Shown here one piece after another: positions 1-9,475 of a stretch of DNA of 64,000 nucleotides. A program made the position numbers and the translations under genes. The DNA comes from Citrus sinensis (Eukaryota; Streptophyta; Magnoliopsida; Sapindales; Rutaceae), in assembly GCF_022201045.2 (NCBI RefSeq), contig NC_068562.1, forward strand, positions 6,306,001 through 6,370,000, given 5' to 3'. The notes beneath the pieces were generated by a model. The model worked only from the letters and a program-made list of their open reading frames with translations, was not told the DNA's origin and ran no database searches. Within the stretch, counting starts at the first letter, position 1. Every line of letters starts with the position of its first letter.

Positions 1-867
1 TAATCTTTTTCCCCACTTTTAGTGATGGTGTATTGTTTTTTTTGTATATTACTTTTGTGTGAATAATGATGTATGTACTAAAATTAATATTAAATTTAGT
101 AACAAAAGAAACAAATGTAAGATAAATTTCTCTTAATCCTATAATTAAGATGTTTTATTCTTTAAATTACTTTTTTTATTTATATCATTATTATTTTTGT
201 CCACATATTAATCTTATGATCGGTAGAGAATTTTGAAATTGTCCAAACTACAGTGGTGATAAGAAGTTTCATACTATCGCTTTTATATTACAAGGCATTT
301 AGCTTCACATCAAAGAGAGAATGATGTAAAATAGTTGTAGCTTGTCTTTATTCAAGAAAAGTTCATGTGTTTCCGATTCCATAAGTGAATGGTTGGTAAT
401 CATATATCATACTTGTTTTGTTTTTCCATAGCAGACTTTTATTTTTCCGTTTGTGGTGATAAGTGCTCTATTAATAATGGACTCAAGGTCGACTGAGGAT
501 AATAATTCAATAAATAAACAGATAAATAAATAAATAAATTCAGGTCTTGAGGTCAACTGTGCAAAAATTTAAGTCTTATCTATTACTTAATTACCTTGAA
601 TTTTCTTCCTGAGAAGTGATATAACTCTTCCTTTTACACCATTCCACCAGAAATGGGTTTCCAGTTTTCCTTGCCAGCACTGCCTTTAATTTCTCTTCTG
701 TGTTTCCTATCAGTACTAGTTGTTGACAAGATTCAACCATCTTGAACTCGTTCTTTGACTTGAGCCCATTAGCTTTTTCCCAAAAAAAAAATTATTTTGT
801 TTATTTATTTATTTATTTTTACAGATCCATGCTACTGTAGGTTGTGCGCTCTTGTAATTTTGTTTAT
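1..867. other. Intergenic, no gene recognised
   Basis: AT-rich sequence with short homopolymer runs and a small TAAA/ATTT-type repeat near 520-540 and 800-820. I see no coding region, RNA gene or clear mobile-element end here. Confidence 0.5.
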
Positions 868-1329
868 GAGTACGTCTTTTGACACCCCTAAAAATTCTTC
901 ATGACACCTCTTTCAATATAAATTATCTAAATAATCGAAGATAATTTCTTAATGATAATTTAATTATACAATTTAATAAACTATTCATATTAACAAATTT
1001 TTTACACTCGTTTCGTTTCATAATTTGTATTTATATTTATATTTTTAATTGAAAAACATTTTTATATAAAAAAAATTATAAGAGTTTAGAGTTATTGAGA
1101 TAGAAGCTATATAATGAGAAATATTAATTAAAGATTTTGGGAATTTACATATTTTATAAGATAAAAATTAACAAGAAATAATTTTTTAATTGTGAAATTT
1201 TATAAGAAGATGTTGAATTTTAATATAGTTTGTCTTTTATAAATTAAACTAGGAGTATTTGAACTTTTAAGAAATCAAATGTAAAAGGGGTGTTATAAGG
1301 AGTTTGGAGGGGTGTTAACATGTCCACTC
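868..1329. mobile_element. MULE-type MITE with 9-bp target duplication
   Basis: A 462-bp non-coding element. It starts GAGTACGTC and its far end, read in reverse complement, starts GAGTGGACATG. The inverted ends share two ACACCCC/ACACCTC blocks at matching spacing. It is flanked on both sides by an exact 9-bp direct repeat, tttgtttat (859-867 and 1330-1338). A 9-bp duplication with long imperfect inverted ends is typical of Mutator-like elements. It carries no transposase, so it is non-autonomous. The superfamily call is inference from the duplication length and end structure. Confidence 0.7.
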
Positions 1330-1338
1330 TTTGTTTAT

Positions 1339-2876
1339 AAAACTGAATGATATGGGCCAGCGAACCACAGCCACAGGCTGTGAGAGACTCAGAGTGTGAC
1401 GTGCACGTTCAAATTAGCTCCATGCATAAGTCTGCGCATCAAACATTCTGCCGGACCTCCAGCTATCTTAGCATCCGAGATCTATGGCTTGATGCCTCGC
1501 ACTGATCATGATTTACTCACCGTACTGTATCAGGACCAAGCTAGTTAATGGGGTATATAATGTTGGAAAATTAAGACGGAAAACAGCAGAAGTTTGGATG
1601 GAAAAATTGGACTGAAAAAAAAAAAAGAGTCAAAGCGTATGATAGCATTGTCTTTAAGAAGGACTAACGAAGGCAGTTTGATCCCCCCTCCGTGAGTTGT
1701 CAGTTAATAAATCCTCAGAACAGACTCCTCTCTTGGGCTTGACTTTGTGGGCGTGAGTCTTCTTTTTATGGGCTTGTTACCATACCATATTTGGTTTCTA
1801 TATATAAACCAACTTATGTAATTAAGGGATTTATTGGTATTTTGAAATAACCAACTCAATCTCTAACGTATAATTTATACTTTAATTATGTATAACCATT
1901 AATGTAGTGAATGATATGAATGTAAAGTGGCATATTATGTGAAATACAAATTTTGTATATCAACTTTATAAATTTCGCATCACTCATCCCTCTAATGTCC
2001 TTCCTGAATGATTGCATTAAAAAAATAATTAATTAATTTATTTCAATTATTTTACAAGCTTTTTTTGTGTTGGGGGGGGGGGGGGGGCTGGGCTTTTTAA
2101 GGAAAGAACAACAAAAGCACAGAAATTGACTGAAAAATTAGTGTAAATGAGTTAATGAAAGCTATTGTGAAGGAAAGTAATAATTAGGGCATTAGGCCCT
2201 TTGATATCTTTCTCAAAAATGAAAAAAAATAATGGCCACACTTAAGATTTTATTTTTCTTATTGTGTGTGCTGGCTGGCGCACACACACTCATCTCCAGA
2301 AACACTTTTCAATTATTGCAGCTGCAGCTAGCAGCACTGAAGTTAATTCTTGCCTGATGATAGAAGCAATGCCAAACATGTTAAAACGAACACAACAAAT
2401 TCATACCACTTAATTTGGCTTTGGGGAAAATGGAGAAATTTAATTAAATTACAAAGTAATTATAACCCTTGCAAGTCGGTCTTCTCGAGGAGCAATTGAT
2501 CAGCAAGCGCTTAACTATACTTTTAGTTTAGATGGTCAAATTTTTTAACAGTAATGTATGAGATTTGAGGGTCTAAATCCGGCCAGTTCAAAGAGTAGCA
2601 AATTTAACATCCCGCTGCGTTCAGGGGGAAAAAAAGAGAAAAAAAGAAAGAAAGAAGCTATTTTTGCACGCTGTCGGGAAAATTAGGTTCCATATATTGT
2701 CATTCATCATACACAAAAAATAGATTGATGACAAATGGTATTGGTTTGTTTACATTTAACTAGCTAGTTTTTCACTTTCCTTACAATAAGTTCAAGCATA
2801 TAATTCAGTACACAACAAATTAAGCTCCGGAAAGAGAAGTCATGACAGAGAAATAAGTTATAAGTTATATACCAAA
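1339..2876. other. Intergenic, with 16-G homopolymer
   Basis: No gene recognised. A run of 16 G lies at 2072-2087. The sequence next to the SAUR-like gene (about 2600-2876) is probably its 3' flank. Confidence 0.45.
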
Positions 2877-3185
2877 TTAACAAGAGTGAAACGACAAGAT
2901 GATAGGAAGATGATGGTGGTGATGGCGGTGACTATTGGATTCTCTTTCAATCCGCCACTGAAGATGAAGAAAATCGTCAACACTACAAGGTAACCTCAAA
3001 GGACCATCCGTATTGTAACCGTAGACCTCTCGAGCTTTCTCCAACAGTTGCCCAAACAGGGGATGATAAAGATGAGATATCGGAATCACAAACTTTCGGG
3101 ACCCGCCGTCTTCCTCTTCTAAGCCCACCTGAACTGCAAGCCACCCTTTCTTTACCTTCATCGTCTTCTTGTCTTCTTGCATCAC
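2877..3185 (-). CDS. SAUR-like auxin-responsive protein
   Basis: Intronless 102-residue protein. The core (about residues 10-80) has the SAUR pattern: KKGWLAVQVG, then RKFVIPISHLYHPLF, then LLEKAREVYGY, a small GPLRLPC block and VDDFLHLQWRIE. SAUR proteins are small, auxin-induced and usually intronless; many inhibit PP2C.D phosphatases and so activate plasma-membrane proton pumps to promote cell expansion. That role is family knowledge, not visible here. The short N-terminus and the IPISHLYHPLF/VYGY wording resemble the SAUR32 type. The C-terminus ends in an unusual His-rich tail (five consecutive His after HR). The start is the first of two adjacent ATGs; either could be used. A TATAAATA lies 90-97 bp upstream. 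It stands alone between transposon-rich flanks. Confidence 0.85.
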   Translation of the reverse strand: MMQEDKKTMKVKKGWLAVQVGLEEEDGGSRKFVIPISHLYHPLFGQLLEKAREVYGYNTDGPLRLPCSVDDFLHLQWRIERESNSHRHHHHHLPIILSFHSC

Positions 3186-3274
3186 GTTATTATTTAAAAC
3201 CGAGAAGCGAAGAAAGAAACTAGAGAGACCTTGGAATTTATTTCTGTGAGTAGAAAAGAGCTTGGGGTGTTAAT

Positions 3275-3282
3275 TATTTATA
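3275..3282 (-). promoter_or_regulatory. TATA box of the SAUR-like gene
   Basis: On the minus strand this reads TATAAATA, 90-97 bp upstream of the SAUR start codon. That would put the transcription start about 60 bp before the ATG. Position and match support it; there is no expression evidence. Confidence 0.5.
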
Positions 3283-3717
3283 TGTGGAGTGGGGGGGGAA
3301 GAGAGCGTGACAATTTTGGCTTTTAAATTGAGTAAGTAATTTTGGCACATCTCTTAGTTAAAGTTAATAGTTACGTTGACACAGTTCGTACTGTATACGG
3401 AATCCGTATCATATCTAGGCTCTTTTTGTGCCGTCCTTACAAGGTTACAAGGGATAAAATAAAAGAACTAACAATATTCGCTCTTGGTTTGTGCTAAAGG
3501 TCAATACGTACGATCACAAATTTCTTTGTTATCGCTTGTTATAAATGTTTTGTCACACTTGTAAATTTGACAAAACTTCATAGATGAAACAAATTACTAG
3601 CGTCCACTTAATTTATATTTATCAATTAAAAACGCTGAGAAGAATTTCTCACATTGCAAATAGTTCTTGAGCTAAAAATATTAGCTTGAGACATACAACT
3701 TAAAAATTGAGTCTAAA

Positions 3718-4808
3718 TCTACACAATGTATATATATATAAAGTCGAGACTATAAGAGGTGATGTGGCATCACCATTTCTCATTTTTATATATTTTTTAT
3801 TATTTAATAAATAGATAAATTTTCTTTTAAATTTGACTTTTTATCTTCTCATAATTAATTTGATTCTTATTACATAATAATAATTATGTAAAGATTTTAA
3901 TGAGGCATATTCTTTGTAATGAACATCCAAGGGAAAGTGTTATAAATTTATTAAAATAAATGTGGATATTTATAATATATATCTTTTAATCTCCCCACTA
4001 TCTCCCATTAGCAACCTTTAGTTTCCCTATAACTCCCACGATCTCACAATGAATTATGATCCATAATTTTTTATTAATTTCATGGAGTGATTATGTAATT
4101 ATAAAAGCAGAGTTCATCTTTTTATTTTGTACACACACAATTGGAATGAATAAAATCACTCTATAATATATTCTCTCATTTTATTCTTTATCTTGCATTG
4201 CTTCTTTATTTGTGTTGTTGGGTAATAATTTTTTTTTTATTTAAGCCACCCGGTTTCCGACGACCGCATTGGATACTTCTACTGCATTCAACATTTCTAA
4301 CTTTTATTGGTTGATATACATGTGAATGATAACACAATCCTTTGAGGTATTTTTTTAATTATTAATGTTTGTTAATCTTTAAGTGTATATTAGAAATTAT
4401 TGATCCTTATGTTTTAACATGTTTATGTTATTTTTCCATAATATTACAGATGTTGTTGGAAGTTTATGTGGTGTGGGTGATATTGAAATAGTTGGAGCTG
4501 ATTGGAAAAAAAGAGATATAAAAGTTTTAAAAGATTAGCAAGTTGAATATAATTTGGAACTTATCAACAACTATAAAAGGTATAAGGTTTGTACACTTAA
4601 CTATACACATTAATATATATATATATATATTTAAAGTTAACAAACAAATAATTAACTTTCATAAATAACATTAATTTTATAAGGTTGCCTCATCTTAAAA
4701 AAAATTAATTCATATTTTTTTATTAGTTTCATCAAGTGCAAAGTAAAAAAAAATGATAATACTAAATTATTTTTTTAAACCCGCGTGAAGCGCGGTTCTA
4801 TTTCCTAG
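3718..4808 (+). mobile_element. Non-autonomous Helitron with RPA-like exon relic
   Basis: The 3' end has the Helitron signature: a GC hairpin CCGCG-tgaag-CGCGG (4781-4795), then a short spacer and terminal CTAG (4805-4808) followed by T. The 5' end is placed at TCTACACAATG after an A, just before an AAGTCGAGACTATAAGAGGTG block typical of plant Helitrons. There is no terminal inverted repeat and no target duplication, as expected. There is no Rep/helicase. Inside, 4449-4535 reads in frame as a piece containing GDIEIVGADWKKRDI, preceded by a splice-like ttccataatattacag and closed by a stop. It resembles an exon of an RPA70-like OB-fold protein, which plant Helitrons are known to carry. The 5' boundary is less certain than the 3' one. 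Confidence 0.65.
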
Positions 4809-4926
4809 TTATAAAATAATTTAAAGGACTATTCATTATGGCTAAGAAATTCCACTAATATAGGTGAGATCTCACACTTATAAATTTTTTTTAAAGAATA
4901 TGATAATAAATAAACTTATTGTATAA

Positions 4927-5952
4927 TAGAGATGGTAATTTTTCCTATTGGAATGAGATCTTATGAAATCTTGTTCCGTTTGGGATGGGATTGAGACATT
5001 TTTACATCCCAAGTAGGATGGGATAAGGACAAAAAATAACTCATGTTTTTTTTTTGTGAGATGGGAGGATGACTAATTATAAAATATCGTCATGTAGTGT
5101 ATATCTCATTAATAATATAATTTTAAAACTATTCTAAATTTTTAATTATTTTATAATCTTGACTTAAGTAACATTTAAAGTTGAATCCCAAAGGTTAAAA
5201 TTAAATAATAAAAGTAATAGATGATTAGAAAGTGAAGTGTCAGCCAAAAGCCAAAATTATAATTAATTCTATCTTTTTATGTTCAAAATATAAGTTGGTT
5301 ACTTTCAAAATTTATAGCTTTCAAAGCCTAAATCTTAATTTTAATGTGTAATGGAAGCAAACAGATAACTAAAAAATGTTAGTATAAAATTCTATTCAAA
5401 CATGTTTGGGATTAAGGTGCTGTAGCTTAAAGCTATAGCTGATGTGGAAAAAATGATGTAACTATAAAACAAAAGTTAATAATACATAGTAAATATAAAT
5501 TTTAAATAATAATTTTGATAAAATTATTAAAAATATAATAGATTGTCTATCATACAAATGAAAATTATATCAACATAACTTCTAAATTACAGTAACTAGT
5601 ATTTACCAAGCACTTTAGTGCTACAACTTTTAATCTATAACTGTCCAATCTCAATCTCAAACGCACCCGTAGTCAAAATAAAATTATTATTTAATTATTC
5701 TATTTTGTATTTATTCAAGATTTTTGTTATATTAAATTATGATGATCCTTAAAAAAAAGTCAAATTTATTTATTTACTTTCGGAATTGTTCTAGATAATG
5801 GGATGAGATGAGATATTTAATGCGATAGGATTAGGATAAATTTTTGTCCCAAAAAATAAAAGGATAAAAATAATTTTTTTTATCCCACTTATATATATGG
5901 GATAGAACTGAGATTAACAAATTTTGTCATATTCCGTCCTATTGCTAACCTA
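4927..5952. mobile_element. Non-autonomous hAT element with 8-bp target duplication
   Basis: A 1026-bp element starting TAGAGATGGTAA and ending TTGCTAACCTA. It is flanked by an exact 8-bp repeat ttgtataa (4919-4926 and 5953-5960). TA-GATGG-type ends and 8-bp duplications are hallmarks of hAT transposons. Subterminal regions are rich in GGGATGGGAT/ATCCCA words on both sides, as in hAT transposase-binding arrays. No transposase is encoded. A separate MITE of about 265 bp is nested inside. Confidence 0.7.
5404..5668 (-). mobile_element. MITE, copy 1 (nested in hAT element)
   Basis: This non-coding 265-bp segment, read in reverse complement, aligns end to end with 7316-7577. Shared landmarks are a GGGTGCRTTTGA start, AAAAGTTRYAGYACTAAAGTG, TTTAATAATTTTRTYAAAATTATT and a CAATCCCAAA-like end. 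The end sequences (GGGTGCGTTTGAG... and ...CCCAAAC) are weakly inverted, as in many plant MITEs. I could not fix a target duplication, so exact ends are approximate. Confidence 0.6.
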
Positions 5953-5960
5953 TTGTATAA

Positions 5961-7315
5961 TCTTTCAAAAGTGAAACGATATTTTATGAGATGGCTATAA
6001 TTATTTAATACGATGGATTTAATGAATAAATTTAAAAAAATCAATCATATTACTTCTTAATTATAAATTACCTTCTAAAAAGAGTATTGTGATTGCGTGG
6101 GATGACGTATTATAGATATAGACTTATTTATATGCCAAAATAAAATAATAGAAGTGGACAGTGGGCATGTGGAGTGGTGTATTGGTTGGACGGACGGCAG
6201 CGTCCTTTGAATTTGCTTAAGAGTCGTTCCATTAACATTAATAACATTAACATTTGCAAATAGCAAATTAGATTAAACTAAATTAAGGTGTAATGTAATC
6301 TTTGTCATCGTCAGTACTACGGCTGTCCTTCACTACAGGTACATATGCTGCACAAATAATTGAAGGGATCTGTTGAATGTTGACGCTGCCAGTTCGCCAC
6401 TTGCACACAAAGAAGGTAAAATTAATTTAAGGTATTGTCATTATAATAAAGGTCCAAAAATGCAATTGAAGCGTACAAGTGATTGGTCGTTACCTGAAAC
6501 CAAAAAGTTAAAAGGGACAAAATTAAAAGAATGATCTTGAAGTTTATCACTACTCTTCTAGAAGGTTGGCAGGATTAGTTCAAATCGTGCCACTTTTGAA
6601 AGTGGGAGTGTGGTCTTCTGAGTCGTCGAGTCGTTTTCTAAAGATCCCATCGAAGCTTTGTAAAGTCTTGAGGAGATCGATATTCTTTGAGAGGGCGTAC
6701 AAAAGCACAAATTCTATAGTCATCGTAAAGTGAAGACAAAATGAGTTCGTTGCAGAATAATCGAAAGCAGAAGTGGGATTTAAGTGGTTGTATTGAAGAT
6801 GTAGAATATTGAAGAGTTGGGACCATACGTGTGTACTGATGAGTTGAGTGGTTATATGATTATTTGTATATAATGCGCTCCTTGGCCGGTGATCCCGCAC
6901 TCTATTACTTGCCCACGCCAGTATACTAAATGGACACACAGCGTGTGGACGTTCCTACATATATAATCCCAACTATATATTTTGACTAATTATTTGGGTG
7001 TTCTCTAAAAGTAATACAGTTCAAGCTTTTGTTAACGCAAGTAATCTCATGATCTTACAACACAATCTATTAATTGATGACACGTTTGCATCGCTTGAAA
7101 AATAAGTATAGCCTCACTCTATTAATCTAATCATTATTATTTGAACAAATTAGCATTCTTATGACTTTTAGTGTGTCACAAATTGGGTATAGAGAGAGTT
7201 TTTTTTTTTTTTTTTTTGGGACTATTCCTAACTACTCCTATCTATTAATAGGAGGAGAATTAAAAATTTAACATCAATTTTTTTTTATTGATGACTGGAC
7301 TTGAAGGGTGCATTT
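5961..7315. other. Intergenic, no gene recognised
   Basis: An open frame of 119 codons lies on the minus strand at 6580-6939. Its product matches no family I know and the codon choice is not convincing. The rest is AT-rich with a T homopolymer near 7200-7217. Confidence 0.4.
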
Positions 7316-7577
7316 GATCTTGAGATTGGGTAGCTGTAACTTAAAAGTTACAGTACTAAAGTGTTTGGTAAAACACTAACTGCTATAATTTAGAAGTTAT
7401 TTTAATATGATTTTTTACTTATACAATGAAAAATATATTATATCTTTAATAATTTTGTTAAAATTATTTTTTAAATTTATATCTACTAAATATTATTAAC
7501 TTTTATTTTATAATTACATTTTTTTTCTACAGCAGCTGTAGTTTAAAAATTATAACACGTCAATCCCAAATAGAACC
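7316..7577 (+). mobile_element. MITE, copy 2
   Basis: 262-bp non-coding element that is the inverted-orientation relative of 5404-5668. It starts GGGTGCATTTGATC and ends CAATCCCAAATAGAACC, so its ends form a short imperfect inverted repeat. The two copies differ by scattered substitutions and small indels, so they are not a recent pair. Confidence 0.6.
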
Positions 7578-7950
7578 AAAGTTGTGTCCTTCAAATTTCA
7601 AGATGGTATTGAGTTAAATATAGATGGAGATTAGACAAGTGTATTGATTTTGATAATTAGAAAATTAATAATAACAAATTTATTAAGGAATAGGATCCTC
7701 TCTTGATCTGAGCTCTACTGAGTTTTTAAAGATTTTGTACCATGTGTCTTTTAGTAGTAGTGTATGGGTAAGATTTAATTTCTTTTATTTTTTTATTTAT
7801 TAACAACCAATCAACAATTGAATTATTTATTTAGAACATGATCGATTAAGAGAGAATTCTGATACATTTATTAATTAAGTTAAACAAGGTGTTTACAAAC
7901 ATGCCTAAATGGTTAGGTCTCAACGATTGAATCATAACCATAATAATATA

Positions 7951-8666
7951 GGAAAAAGCTATTTACCTCAAATATGCGCCCCGAAATCAAAACGCACCGT
8001 TTACTTTTTTCTCTCGACACGTGTTGCTTCATTTTGCCTTCACTTTCCACTTCCTTTCTTTCACTTTCCACTTCTCTAGTTAGGCCCGTAAAGCAAGGTA
8101 AACATTTTGCTTTCACTTTCCATTTCTCTTTCCAGTTAGCAGCACTCTTTTTCTTCAGGCAGATTCGTCACTTTCCATTTCTCTTTCCAGTTAGCAGCAC
8201 TCTTTTTCTTCAAGCAGATTCATTTGTTAAGTCAGGAGGATTTCGTTCCATTTTTTATGTCAAATCCACTCAACCACGCCACTTGCGTCTTAATTCAATC
8301 TCTTTTTCCCCCCCTTCCCTCAACTCTTGATCGATGGTTCGTTCTCTTGCTCTCGTTTAATTTTTGTTATTGTGTTTGATGCATGTATCATCATCTGATA
8401 CAAAGAAGGAAATAGCAAAGAAGAAGAAAATAACAAAGAAGGAAGGAAATAGCAAAGCAAAGTAAAATAAGCGGACCACAGCTGGACACAATAAATTTTC
8501 TAGTTAGGCCCACACGTTGACTGAAGAAACAGCTTTACTTTTGCTTTTTCTTTCCCCAGCTTTTTCCTTTCCTTTATATAAAGTAAGAAAATGGACACGT
8601 GATTAACTCAGAACAAACGGTGCATTTTGATTTCGTGGTGCAAATTCGGGGTAAATAGCAGCACTC
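7951..8666. mobile_element. MULE-like element, possible Pack-MULE
   Basis: 716-bp element with inverted ends of about 60 bp: both contain GCTATTTACC, then a block reading ACGAAATCAAAAYGCACCGTTT (one side CCGAAATC). It is flanked by a perfect 9-bp duplication aataatata (7942-7950 and 8667-8675), the Mutator length. The interior is pyrimidine-rich with a tandem duplication of roughly 52 bp (about 8110-8220) and a GATCGATGG that looks like a captured start-codon context near 8328-8336. That suggests a captured gene 5' end, but the source gene is not recognised. No transposase is encoded. Confidence 0.65.
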
Positions 8667-8675
8667 AATAATATA

Positions 8676-9340
8676 TGTGTGTGTAGAGGGTAAGAGGTAG
8701 ACCCACAATCCACTATCTAAAATGGGTAACGTCCAGAGCGCACCCTAAATTTTGACTAATTCGAGCGGTACAAAGACAGCACACAATCCGTTGGTCTTCT
8801 TTAAATCAAATCAGATACAATGCGGGCCGAGATGATTGTGAATCTTTCATCTTTGGTTTAGGCACAACACTTTCGGTAAAGAAAGAGGAGGCACTGCCAA
8901 GTGCCAACAAGTCAACAACGTGACGAATATGGCTGACGACGTGCATTGTATCTTTCATCATTTCGATTTATGCCTTCTTTGAATTGTATCTGCTATCTAC
9001 ATCCTTTTGCGAGAATCTTTCATGGTTAATTTTGGTGCGCACACCCCACAGCCACTGGAGCCACAAGCAGTGAGGCAGTGACCGACCAATCGACCGACGA
9101 CAGATATTTATTTAATTAATTTTTTTTTTAAAAAAGAAGCTGCTTGCGTGTCTGAATTTGATTTGCTGGGGAGGGAGTTGATGTGTTGCTTTGCCTAGGA
9201 TTTTCCCTTCGATGTTCGATCGCTTAGGTTTGGTTCATCAACTTGTCTCCGACGGCATTGTTTTGTAAGCCCAGCAAATGGAGTGTTGTGTGTTGTGGGT
9301 TTACTAGGCCCGCATGGTATGAGAATTTTCCAAAACAAAC
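8676..9340. other. Intergenic, no gene recognised
   Basis: Somewhat less AT-rich than the surroundings, with no long open frame of recognisable product. I see nothing else to annotate. Confidence 0.4.
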
Positions 9341-9352
9341 TTCCTTAAATTT

Positions 9353-9463
9353 ATTCTCATGAACCACTAGGTTTTTAGCCAAGTGCCTAGAGCCATTTCC
9401 TCACAAGTGTGTGAGGGTAGTGGTTCGAGTCCTCACAAAAATATTATGGGAGATTTAATTTTT
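9353..9463 (+). mobile_element. tRNA-derived SINE
   Basis: A 111-bp insertion bounded by an exact 12-bp direct repeat ttccttaaattt (9341-9352 and 9464-9475). It carries an A-box-like TAGCCAAGTG (9376-9385) and an exact RNA polymerase III B-box GGTTCGAGTCC (9422-9432), about 46 bp apart, and ends in a T-rich tail. Internal promoter, tail and target duplication of variable length together define a SINE. It is not a tRNA gene: the acceptor and anticodon arms do not pair. Confidence 0.65.
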
Positions 9464-9475
9464 TTCCTTAAATTT

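Noticed and set aside
6580-6939. 119-codon minus-strand frame as a gene
   Set aside because: No family resemblance, no domain, lies in transposon-rich sequence; no supporting signal.
9376-9432. tRNA gene suggested by A- and B-boxes
   Set aside because: Acceptor and anticodon stems do not pair and there is a 12-bp target duplication; it is a SINE.
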